Assembly (NCBI GenBank): GCA_030524125.1
Contig: JAUNHB010000006.1
Span: 1-56,020 of the forward strand
DNA length: 56,020 bases
Direction of reading: 5' to 3'
DNA from: Eubacteriales bacterium
GTDB lineage: Bacteria > Bacillota > Clostridia > Lachnospirales > Lachnospiraceae
The position numbers and the translations under genes were made by a program. Positions 9,010 to 16,184 of the stretch are shown in pieces. How positions within the stretch are numbered: the stretch's first letter is position 1; each line of letters starts with the position of its first letter. The notes beneath the pieces were generated by a model. The model was given only the letters and a program-made list of their open reading frames with translations. It was not told the DNA's origin and ran no database searches.

Positions 9010-9740
9010 TCGCGGCCTCCTTTCCGCTCCGTCAGACGGAGAACGGACGCCTCCCGGATATCCTGCGCGCTTCCGAAATCGGTCAACACCCCGTCCGATA
9101 CCTGCAGTACCCGGTCCGCCGTCTGCGCGATACTCCGGTTGTGGGTGATCATAAGGATCGTCTGCTCATACTTTCCGGACGCCTCCTTCAGAAGAGAGAT
9201 GACCTCCCGGCTGTTCTGCGTATCCAGATTGCCGGTGGGCTCGTCCGCGAGGATCAGCGCCGGGCGGGTGATCAGCGCCCGCCCGATGGCCGCGCGCTGC
9301 TGCTGGCCGCCGGAGAGCTGGCCGGGCAGATGATCGCGCCGGTCCTTCAGGCGCAGCACCGTCAGCAGCTCCTCCACATACCGGCGGTCGGGCTTCCGGT
9401 GATCGAGAAGCATGGGGAACAGGATGTTCTGCTCCACGGTGAGCTCAGGGATCAGATGAAACGCCTGAAAGATAAAACCGATGTTCCTGCGCCGGAACAC
9501 CGTCAGCTTCCGGTCGTCCATGGAAAAAATATCCTTGCCGTCGATCTTCACCTTTCCGGAGGTGGGCGGGGTAAGGCCGCCGATCAGATTCAGGAGCGTG
9601 CTTTTTCCGGATCCGGATTCGCCCACGATCGCGACATATTCGCCCTTGGGGACGGAAAAGCTGACGTTTTTCAGCGCCCTCACGGCCGCCTCTCCGCTGC
9701 CGTACGTCTTGCAGAGCTTTCTGACTTCCAATAGATTCAT
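9006..9740 (-). CDS. ABC transporter ATP-binding protein (MacB/LolD type)
   Basis: A 244-residue ATPase with Walker A GESGSGKST (40-48), Q-loop FIFQAF (89-94), signature LSGGQQQR (142-149), Walker B LILADE (162-167), NLDT D-loop and switch His in ITHN. The GGQQQR signature and length match the MacB/LolD group that works with FtsX permeases, and the permease gene follows with a 4-base overlap. The two-component system upstream is on the same strand, and the intervening 162 bases carry phased direct repeats that probably bind its regulator. Confidence 0.9.
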   Translation of the reverse strand: MNLLEVRKLCKTYGSGEAAVRALKNVSFSVPKGEYVAIVGESGSGKSTLLNLIGGLTPPTSGKVKIDGKDIFSMDDRKLTVFRRRNIGFIFQAFHLIPELTVEQNILFPMLLDHRKPDRRYVEELLTVLRLKDRRDHLPGQLSGGQQQRAAIGRALITRPALILADEPTGNLDTQNSREVISLLKEASGKYEQTILMITHNRSIAQTADRVLQVSDGVLTDFGSAQDIREASVLRLTERKGGRE

Positions 9741-9863
9741 AGCGTGACTACCTCTTTCTCTGTGAGTTTTGTGCGGCGGGGGAGAAGGATGGGGTCAAAA
9801 CGTCCGGCCCGAAGAAGCCTGCACGTTACGATTCGCAGCCGCCCCGTCCCGCCTGTGCCAAAA

Positions 9864-9904
9864 AGCATAGCACGGAAAGACTACTGTAAGACTGCGGGAA
9901 GACT
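9864..9904 (-). promoter_or_regulatory. Promoter with three 11-bp-phased direct repeats, upstream of the ABC operon
   Basis: On the plus strand AAGACT occurs at 9877-9882, 9888-9893 and 9899-9904, exactly 11 bases apart; on the coding strand this is AGTCTT three times. A -10-like TATGCT (plus-strand 9864-9869) follows the last repeat by 7 bases. OmpR-family regulators typically bind direct repeats phased at 10-11 bp beside or over the -35 box, and an OmpR-type regulator is encoded at 10962-11648. The farthest repeat overlaps the kinase stop codon. The link to that regulator is inferred. Confidence 0.6.
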
Positions 9905-10943
9905 ACAATTTTGTAGGAATCGGGAAAAACATCGTGAAGGAGGAGCCTCTGCCGGGAGAACTGTCCGCCTCGATCGTGCCTCCGTGCGCTTCGACGATGG
10001 CCTTGGCAAGAGGGAGCCCGAGTCCGAGCCCCGGCGTGTCTTTGGAAAAACGGCTTCGATAGAACCGCTTGAAAATATGATACAGATCCTCCGGATGGAT
10101 GCCGCAGCCGTCGTCGCGCACCGTGATCTGTACGGCGCAGGGAAGCTGTTCCCATTCCACGCGCACCGTACCGCCGCTCGCCGTGTGGTCGAGCGCATTT
10201 TTGATGAGGTTTCCGACGGCCTCCGTAAGCCAGCTCCGGTCGCAGAAAAGGACGGTCTCCTCGGGGCCGGAAAGGATGAGATTTTTTTGCTCCTGCGCGG
10301 CCCGGTACGTGAAAGGAAGCGCCGCGTCCCGCATCATCCCGGCCGCGTCTTCCGCCGATCGTTCTGGCACGATGGCCCCGGCGTCCAGACGCGTGATCTT
10401 CAGGAGATTTTGCACGAGCGTCTCCATGCGGTCGAGCTCCTGTTCGGACAGGGCGGCAAATTCCCTGACGGAAGCCGCCTCCAGAGAATCGTCCTGAAGG
10501 AGCCCGTTGTAAATGCTGAGAGCGGCCAGCGGCGTCTTCAGCTGATGGGAGATATCCGAGATGGTATTTTTCAAAAATTCCTTTTCCCGCAGTTCCTTAT
10601 CCGCATGCGCGCCAAGGATCGCCGCCAAAGCGTTGACGGAATGGAACAGGCGGTAAAGCCCGCCCTCCTCGTCGCACTCGATGCGCACGTCCGCGTCCCC
10701 GGCAAGGATGGCGTCGATCTGCGCGGCCGCCTGCGCAAGCGTCTCGTTCTGCCGCCGGAAATACCGGAGGCAGACGATCCACACGCCGGCCGCCGCCGAA
10801 AGAAGCGGCAGGAGCGCGCACAAAAAAAGCCTGCCGAAGAGCAGCCATGAGAGGCCCGCCGCCAGCAGAAGAGACAGCGTAAAAACGGCGGACAGGGCAA
10901 GAAAAAGTCGTCGGATCTCCAGATCCTCCAATAGCTTCATCAC
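9903..10943 (-). CDS. Sensor histidine kinase (HisKA/HATPase_c)
   Basis: About 346 residues: two membrane segments at residues 14-60 separated by a very short loop (intramembrane-sensing type), a HAMP-like linker, the HisKA box NTISDISHQLKTPLAALSIY with the phosphoacceptor His, N-box NLIKNALDHT, and ATP-lid motifs DDGCGI and GLGLGLPLAKAIVEAHGG. The start is either GTG 10943 or ATG 10940; AAGGAG lies 11 bases before the GTG, so GTG is taken. Short-loop kinases of this kind often take their signal from an adjacent FtsX ABC transporter, which is encoded directly downstream. It follows the regulator gene by 18 bases in one operon. Confidence 0.9.
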   Translation of the reverse strand: MMKLLEDLEIRRLFLALSAVFTLSLLLAAGLSWLLFGRLFLCALLPLLSAAAGVWIVCLRYFRRQNETLAQAAAQIDAILAGDADVRIECDEEGGLYRLFHSVNALAAILGAHADKELREKEFLKNTISDISHQLKTPLAALSIYNGLLQDDSLEAASVREFAALSEQELDRMETLVQNLLKITRLDAGAIVPERSAEDAAGMMRDAALPFTYRAAQEQKNLILSGPEETVLFCDRSWLTEAVGNLIKNALDHTASGGTVRVEWEQLPCAVQITVRDDGCGIHPEDLYHIFKRFYRSRFSKDTPGLGLGLPLAKAIVEAHGGTIEADSSPGRGSSFTMFFPIPTKL

Positions 10944-10961
10944 GCTTCTTTAAGCTCCTTT

Positions 10962-11648
10962 TTATTTTGTGACATTCCATTTATAACCCATGCGCCGCAC
11001 CGTCAGGAGAAATCCGGGATTGCCCGGATCGTCCTCCACCTTCATCCGGAGCCTCCGCACATAGACGGTGAGCGCACCGCTGTCGATGAAATGCTCCTCG
11101 CAGTCCCACAGCTTTTGGAGGATCTGTTCCTTGGAGAGCACGACGTTGGGGTTTTGCATGAACAGGCGCAAAAGCCGGTACTCCGCGGCGGTCAGCTCCA
11201 GCGGCTCCCCGTTTTTCAGCGCCTGTCCCTGCAGCAGAAGGAGCCGGATCCCGTTGGAGGAAAGCTCCGTGTCCGAGGCGCGGAAGTCCTTCGCCCGCCG
11301 GAGCAGCGCGTGGATCCTCGACATCAGGACGCCCAGCTTGAAGGGCTTGGTGATGTAGTCGTCTCCGCCGATGTCCAGTCCCATGATGACGCTCGTCTCC
11401 TCGTCGGAGGCAGTCAGGAAGATGACCGGCACTCTGGAGACGGAGCGAACCTTGCGGCAGAAGGAAAAGCCGGAGCCGTCCGGCAGCGATACGTCCAGAA
11501 GGAGAAGCTCATATTTTCCGTCCGCCCACAGTCCGTCCGCTTCTCTGAGCGTCCGGGCGACGTCGGTAGCGAAGCCCTGTTTTTCCAATGCAAAGGACAG
11601 TCCGGTGATCAGGCTCGGATCGTCCTCGAGAAGTAATATCCTGTTCAT
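10962..11648 (-). CDS. OmpR/PhoB-family response regulator
   Basis: A 228-residue protein. Receiver domain residues 1-120 with D9/D10, phosphoacceptor D52 in LLLDVSLPDG, T in FLTAS and K in ITKPF; winged-helix DNA-binding domain about 130-225 (LTAEYRLLRLFMQNPNVVLSKEQILQKLW, VYVRRLRMKVEDDP, VRRMGYKW). The ATG at 11648 is preceded by AAGGAGA. It is the first gene of the regulator-kinase operon, and the three phased repeats upstream of the ABC operon are its most likely target. Confidence 0.93.
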   Translation of the reverse strand: MNRILLLEDDPSLITGLSFALEKQGFATDVARTLREADGLWADGKYELLLLDVSLPDGSGFSFCRKVRSVSRVPVIFLTASDEETSVIMGLDIGGDDYITKPFKLGVLMSRIHALLRRAKDFRASDTELSSNGIRLLLLQGQALKNGEPLELTAAEYRLLRLFMQNPNVVLSKEQILQKLWDCEEHFIDSGALTVYVRRLRMKVEDDPGNPGFLLTVRRMGYKWNVTK

Positions 11649-11781
11649 CTGTCCGGTTCTCCTTTCTGTCTCTCGGTGTCCGCCGAAAGCGGCGATTTCA
11701 TTTTAGCACATCCCGGGAGCTTTTTCCATGGATTTTGCCTCCGGCAGATCCGGTGACGCGGATACGGCAAGGCACAGCAAA

Positions 11782-11814
11782 GCAGCGCGGCCTCCGTTCG
11801 GAAAACCGCGCTGC
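11782..11814 (-). terminator. Strong stem-loop after the QueD-like gene
   Basis: GCAGCGCGG (11782-11790) pairs perfectly with CCGCGCTGC (11806-11814). It lies 63 bases past the stop of the QueD-like gene. On the minus strand it is followed only by TTTGCTGT, a poor T tract, so termination is plausible but not certain. Confidence 0.4.
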
Positions 11815-11876
11815 CCGCCGCCGCTTACGCGCCTGCTTTTTCGGTCACGGCGAAGCGCCGTATGGAAACCGCTGCG

Positions 11877-12440
11877 TTATTTCCGGTATCCGCACTTCGG
11901 ACATACGCCGTTTTCGTCCAGCGCGATGCCGCAGAGCGGACAGCGGTCGATGCTGCGGGTCGTCGTAAACTCCGCCGACGCCGAATTGACGCCGCTTGTG
12001 AAGGTGAGTTTCACGATGTTCAGCTTGTCTTTCAAAAGCTCGTACACGATCTTGATCATGCCTTCCACGGTCATGGTCTCTTTCGTGACCACAAGCCGGC
12101 AGTCCGGATAGGCGGAGGCGAGCTCGGTTTTGAACGCGGGCCCCTTCATCTGGTTGGCGGGAGCGCCGTCCTTGATGCCCTGCTGCTCGTACACGGCGAG
12201 AACGGCGGGCAGAAGCGGGTCGTCCTCCCGGAGGATCAGCGCGTGGTCAAAATTTTTCAGTACGTTCCAGGCGGTTTTCTGGATCTCGTTGCAGGGAAAG
12301 ACCATGTTGACGCCGGGCTCTACCGTGTCCTCCACTTCGATCGTGAGCACCCCCGTATGTCCGTGCAGATACTGCGCCTCCCCCTGAAATCCCAAAAATC
12401 TGTGTGCATATTGCAGGTCTAATGTTGTGATACTTCTCAT
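11877..12440 (-). CDS. QueD/PTPS-like protein with C-terminal zinc ribbon, catalytic Cys missing
   Basis: The 187-residue protein has the tunnelling-fold zinc ligands of 6-carboxytetrahydropterin and 6-pyruvoyltetrahydropterin synthases: H13 in YAHRF and H26/H28 in LHGH, plus a later FDHALIL motif. Canonical QueD has Cys four residues before the first His of LHGH; here that position is Ala22. The last 25 residues form a zinc-ribbon-like CPLC...CPKC pair not found in standard QueD. It may act on a different pterin or not be a catalyst of the usual reaction. No other queuosine genes are nearby and no preQ1 riboswitch is evident. The start has GAGGAGG upstream. A Fur-type regulator gene lies 71 bases upstream in the same direction. 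Confidence 0.75.
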   Translation of the reverse strand: MRSITTLDLQYAHRFLGFQGEAQYLHGHTGVLTIEVEDTVEPGVNMVFPCNEIQKTAWNVLKNFDHALILREDDPLLPAVLAVYEQQGIKDGAPANQMKGPAFKTELASAYPDCRLVVTKETMTVEGMIKIVYELLKDKLNIVKLTFTSGVNSASAEFTTTRSIDRCPLCGIALDENGVCPKCGYRK

Positions 12441-12511
12441 TTTGTATCCTCCTCGAATCTATATTTACGGGATTACGCGCCCGCATACGCACGCATGAAA
12501 ATCCGGGACCG

Positions 12512-12892
12512 CTATTTCCTGCACGCAGGGCAGATCCCCCGGAACATGATGTCATGGCCGGTAAACTGAAAGCTGTGAGAATCCCCGATGCGCTGTTCCA
12601 GCCCGGACAGGTATTCCATATCCACGTCGAAGACGCGGCCGCAGGCTTCGCATTTGACATGATAATGCTCATGGCAGAGATGGTCGAAGCGGTCCGGCCC
12701 CCCGGGCACCTCCATCCGCCGGATCCGGCCTGTCTCGGCCAGCCGGTTCAGATTGCGGTACACGGTGCCGCGGCTGATGTGCGGATGCCGCCGGAGGACT
12801 TCTTCGTAAATCTCGTCCGCGGTGGCGTGACACTTCAGCTCATGGACCGCCTCCAAAACTAAGGTACACTGAATGGTATTTCTCTTAATAAT
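12512..12892 (-). CDS. Fur-family metal- or peroxide-responsive repressor
   Basis: About 127 residues: an N-terminal winged helix (ATADEIYEEVLRRHPHISRGTVYRNLNRLAETGRIRR) and a C-terminal dimerisation domain with metal-binding HEHYHVKCEACG and a final CPAC pair (structural zinc site). It may be PerR-, Fur- or Zur-like; the ligand set does not settle which. Start choice is unusual: no ATG is available, the only in-frame GTG (12899-12901) overlaps the ribosome site, and AAGGAG sits 8 bases before an ATT codon (12890-12892), which is taken here as the probable initiator. The upstream region is AT-rich with TTATTATTAA, as expected for a self-regulated Fur-family gene. Confidence 0.8.
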   Translation of the reverse strand: MIKRNTIQCTLVLEAVHELKCHATADEIYEEVLRRHPHISRGTVYRNLNRLAETGRIRRMEVPGGPDRFDHLCHEHYHVKCEACGRVFDVDMEYLSGLEQRIGDSHSFQFTGHDIMFRGICPACRK

Positions 12893-13088
12893 GGAAATCA
12901 CTCCTTAATAATAACTTGTCCTATTTAGAATCTTATACTAAAAACAGAGAAAGCGCAATCAACGGTATGGATGATGGTGCGCAACTATTGAAAAAAATGC
13001 GCCGCTCCGCGCGCCGCCGCGTCACGTCTTTATCGCGCGGGCGCGTCGGTCCGGAAAGACGGCGGAAAGCGGAGGCGGTTTTTTCGCG

Positions 13089-13982
13089 TCACGTCTCCAT
13101 CGCACGGGCGTAGCGGTCCAGCACATAGCTGCGGAAATTGGCGGCGGCGGGCGTCAGGTGACGGCCCTTTACCGTGGCCATGTAAAAATTGCGCTCCCAG
13201 GAAGGGTAGGAGATCTGGAGGAGTTTTACGTCCATGTGGAGCAGGTCGGGCATATAGGGGACGACCGCCACGCCGAAGCCCTTGGCCACAAGCCCCGCGA
13301 TCACGATGTCCTCCTCGATCTCGTAGGCGATCCGGGGCGAGCCCTGTATTTTCCGGAAAAGGCCGTCGATGACGGTGCGAAGGCCGGACTGGGGGGCGAA
13401 GAAGACCTGCGGGTAGGGAAGCAGCTCCGTGAGGCTTAAGGAGCTGCGGTCGGACAGCGGATGGCCCAGAGGAACGATCACCACCAGATCCTGCCGGGAC
13501 ACGGGGACAAACTCAATGTCCGTCTCGCTCTCCAGCTTTGTGCAGAAGACGAGATCGTAGGCCTCCTCCCTGAGACCGCGGAGCAGAGCGGAGGTAATGC
13601 CTGTGTGGAACTCAAAGCGGACGCTTCCGCCGCCGTTGGCGTCCAGAAATCCCCGCGCCATTGCGGGGACCAGATCCGTGCCCAGCGTCCGCAGGAAGCC
13701 AAGCTCGATCAGGCCCTCCCCTTTTGCGAGCTGCTCCATCCGGGAGACGCCCTCGTCCAGAATATCCAGCGATCTCTGCACGTAGGACAGGAAGCTCTTT
13801 CCCTCGGGCGTGAGCACGGACCGGCGTCCCTGCCGTTCAAACAGCGTGACGCCAAGCTCCCGCTCCAGCAGGGCGATGGAGTGGCTGAGGCTTGGCTGGG
13901 TGATGCACAGCTGTTCGGCGGTCCGCCGGAAATGCCCGGTCCGGGCCAGAAGAGAAAAATAACGAAGCTGGTACAGGTTCAT
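13089..13982 (-). CDS. LysR-family regulator of the adjacent MFS/shikimate-type operon
   Basis: A 297-residue LysR protein: N-terminal winged HTH (LRYFSLLARTGHFRRTAEQLCITQPSLSHSIALLERELG), linker helix, and a periplasmic-binding-like effector domain from about residue 90. AGGAGG-like sequence lies just before ATG 13982. It is divergent from the MFS operon at 14128, and a perfect palindrome (14029-14043) in the intergenic region fits a LysR site. By analogy with other divergent LysR-operon pairs, it probably activates the operon in response to the imported compound. Confidence 0.9.
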   Translation of the reverse strand: MNLYQLRYFSLLARTGHFRRTAEQLCITQPSLSHSIALLERELGVTLFERQGRRSVLTPEGKSFLSYVQRSLDILDEGVSRMEQLAKGEGLIELGFLRTLGTDLVPAMARGFLDANGGGSVRFEFHTGITSALLRGLREEAYDLVFCTKLESETDIEFVPVSRQDLVVIVPLGHPLSDRSSLSLTELLPYPQVFFAPQSGLRTVIDGLFRKIQGSPRIAYEIEEDIVIAGLVAKGFGVAVVPYMPDLLHMDVKLLQISYPSWERNFYMATVKGRHLTPAAANFRSYVLDRYARAMET

Positions 13983-14028
13983 GGTCGTGTTCCTCCTTGG
14001 TCTGATTTTCGACAGTATAACATAACTG

Positions 14029-14043
14029 ATAGATAAAATCTAT
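14029..14043. promoter_or_regulatory. Palindromic LysR-type operator candidate
   Basis: ATAGAT AAA ATCTAT is a perfect inverted repeat midway between the divergent LysR and MFS genes. A second inverted repeat, GTGAAAT (14052-14058) with ATTTCAC (14075-14081), lies next to it. Confidence 0.5.
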
Positions 14044-14065
14044 TGATTCATGTGAAATAATGTAT

Positions 14066-14094
14066 TTGATAAAAATTTCACGTACTTATACAAT
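14066..14094 (+). promoter_or_regulatory. Promoter of the MFS/shikimate-type operon
   Basis: TTGATA (14066-14071) and TACAAT (14089-14094) with a 17-base spacer, 33 bases before ATG 14128 and just downstream of the palindromic site. Confidence 0.6.
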
Positions 14095-14127
14095 GGTCTT
14101 ACAGAAGGAAAAAAGGAGAGCTGTAAG

Positions 14128-15324
14128 ATGGACAAAAGAAAATATTACCCGGCGGCGGTCGCCCTCTATCTCACGTATTTTATATTGGGAATCTCGGTGA
14201 CGATCATCGGGCAGTACAAGCAGGAATTTGCGGGAGCGTGGGGAGCGGCGCGTCTGGCGGACGGAACCTTCGAGGTCAGCCGCGTGGTGACGGTCATCGC
14301 GGCGTCGGGGCTGGGAAGGCTTCTGGCGTTTCCAGTGGCCGGGCCCTTCTCCGACCGGTTCGGCAGGAAGAAGAGCGCGCTTGTGGGAATGCTGTTTATG
14401 CTGGCATTTTTTGCGGCAATCCCGTTCACGACCAGCGCGGCGCAGGCGTATGTGCTTCTGATCTGCGGAGGGATGGCGAACTCGTTTCTCGATACGAGCG
14501 TGACGCCGTCCTGCATGGAGATTTTCAGTGAGAATGGGGCCGTGGCAAACCTGTTCACGAAATTCTCGCTGTCCATCGCGCAGCTTCTGCTTCCGGCGGC
14601 GATCATCCTGAGCGGAAACGCAGGGATCACCTACCACACGCTGTTTTTTGCGGTGGCGGTGCTGTCAGCCGCGGATATGGCGGCTATCGCGGTCCTGCCC
14701 TTTCCGGAGAGCGGAGGGAGCGCGAAGAAGGAGCGAAAAAAAGACAGGATCCGGATCTCGCCCGCGCTGCTGCTTCTGATGGGCATCGGCTTTACGTCCT
14801 CCGCCACGTTCATGATCTTCATGAACTGCAATCAGGAGCTGGGCGCTCTGTACGGCCTTCAGAATCCGCAGCTGATCCAGTCCTTTTACTCCGCCGGGAT
14901 CATCGCGGCGATCCTGATCAACTCGGTGCTGATCGGACGGGGAGTAAAGCCCATCCGGATCCTGGCCGCATACCCGACGGTGGCGTTTCTGGCGCTTCTT
15001 ATGATGTATGTGGTCAGAGCGCCGCAGATCTGTCTGGCGGGCGGCTTTCTGATCGGATTTTTCGCGGCCGGCGGCGTGCTCCAGCTGGCCACCTCCACGG
15101 CCAACGAGATGTATCCGGAGCACAGAGGGACGATCACGGCCATGGTCATGTTCGCCTCGTCGATCTCCAACTATGCGGTGATCAACGTCGCCGGATATTT
15201 GACGAGGATCGGCGGAACGGAAGGGCCGCGCTATATTCTGCTCTTTAACATGGCGGTGACGCTGGCCGGAATTTTGCTTGCACTGATCTTAAATATAAAA
15301 TACGGAAAACAGGAGGTACGGTAA
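14128..15324 (+). CDS. Major facilitator superfamily transporter
   Basis: A 398-residue integral membrane protein with about 12 hydrophobic segments and the MFS loop motif between segments 2 and 3 (GPFSDRFGRKKSALVG). AAGGAGA precedes the ATG. It is the first gene of a four-gene operon (next start 1 base after its stop) with a TIM-barrel isomerase-like protein, an Fe-S flavoreductase and shikimate dehydrogenase. The context suggests uptake of a shikimate-, quinate- or related cyclic acid by proton symport; the substrate is inference. Confidence 0.85.
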   Translation: MDKRKYYPAAVALYLTYFILGISVTIIGQYKQEFAGAWGAARLADGTFEVSRVVTVIAASGLGRLLAFPVAGPFSDRFGRKKSALVGMLFMLAFFAAIPFTTSAAQAYVLLICGGMANSFLDTSVTPSCMEIFSENGAVANLFTKFSLSIAQLLLPAAIILSGNAGITYHTLFFAVAVLSAADMAAIAVLPFPESGGSAKKERKKDRIRISPALLLLMGIGFTSSATFMIFMNCNQELGALYGLQNPQLIQSFYSAGIIAAILINSVLIGRGVKPIRILAAYPTVAFLALLMMYVVRAPQICLAGGFLIGFFAAGGVLQLATSTANEMYPEHRGTITAMVMFASSISNYAVINVAGYLTRIGGTEGPRYILLFNMAVTLAGILLALILNIKYGKQEVR

Positions 15325-15325
15325 G

Positions 15326-16180
15326 ATGTCGCAGAAATATCCAGTTACAGTCAGTTCGTGGACGCTGGGAGACAAGTGCACGTTCGAGGAGAGAGTGAGC
15401 GCCGCGAAAGAAGCGGGCTTTGAGGGAATCGGACTGCGGGCGGAGACGTATGTGGACGCTTTGGCGGAGGGGCTTCACGATGAGGACCTTTTGAACATCC
15501 TTGAGAAATATGGGATGAAAGTCACGGAGGTGGAGTACATCGTCCAGTGGGCGGAGGATGAGAGAAGCTACGAGCAGAAATATAAAGAGCAGATCTGCTT
15601 TCATATGTGCGGACTGTTCCATGTGGCCCACATCAACTGCGGTCTGATGGAGCGCTATTCGGTGGAGCACACGGCGCAGAAGCTAAGGGAGCTGTGCCAG
15701 AGAGCGGGAGATCTGATGATCGGCGTGGAGCCCATGCCATACAGCGGCATTCCCGATGTGAAGCGGGCGTGGGAGATCGTCAAAGCCAGCGGCTGCGGCA
15801 ACGCGAAGATCATTCTCGATTCGTGGCACTGGCTCCGGGCGGATCAGCCGGTGGACCTCAAAGTGCTGGAGGGAATCCCGGCGGAGAAGATCGTCTCGGT
15901 ACAGATCAACGATGTGTACGAAAGACCGTACGCGAAAAACGTCCTGCGGGACGAGTCCATGCACGACCGGCTGGCTCCGGGCACCGGATGCGGAGATACG
16001 GCGGCGTTTTGCAGGATGCTGAAGGAAAAGGGCGTAGAGCCGCTGGCCTTCGCCGTGGAGGTCATCAGCGACCAGATCCTCTCCAGAGGAGTCGCGGAGG
16101 CGGCGCGGTACAATTTTGAAGCGACCAGACAGGTGCTTCAGCAGTCCTGGAAAGAAATTTTGCCGGAGCAGGGGGAGTGA
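15326..16180 (+). CDS. Xylose-isomerase-like TIM-barrel protein (sugar phosphate isomerase/epimerase family)
   Basis: A 284-residue AP-endonuclease-2/xylose-isomerase-type barrel: VSSWTLGD start strand, AAKEAGFEGIGLRAE, GVEPMPYSG with a metal-ligand Glu, KIILDSWHWLRAD (Asp/His ligands), VQINDV and a late VEVIS Glu. This fold includes sugar epimerases, inosose dehydratases and 3-dehydroshikimate dehydratases (AsbF/QuiC type). With shikimate dehydrogenase and an MFS carrier in the same operon, a dehydratase or isomerase acting on a shikimate-like ring is the most economical guess, but the specific reaction is not shown by the sequence. AGGAGG precedes the ATG. Confidence 0.75.
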   Translation: MSQKYPVTVSSWTLGDKCTFEERVSAAKEAGFEGIGLRAETYVDALAEGLHDEDLLNILEKYGMKVTEVEYIVQWAEDERSYEQKYKEQICFHMCGLFHVAHINCGLMERYSVEHTAQKLRELCQRAGDLMIGVEPMPYSGIPDVKRAWEIVKASGCGNAKIILDSWHWLRADQPVDLKVLEGIPAEKIVSVQINDVYERPYAKNVLRDESMHDRLAPGTGCGDTAAFCRMLKEKGVEPLAFAVEVISDQILSRGVAEAARYNFEATRQVLQQSWKEILPEQGE

Positions 16181-16184
16181 GAAT

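Noticed and set aside
9877-9904. CRISPR-like array
   Set aside because: The three 6-base repeats are phased at 11 bp with no spacers of CRISPR length and no cas genes nearby.
16116-16184. Longer start for the 2-enoate reductase-like gene
   Set aside because: It would overlap the preceding gene by 65 bases without a ribosome site; ATG 16185 has one and begins at the conserved barrel start.
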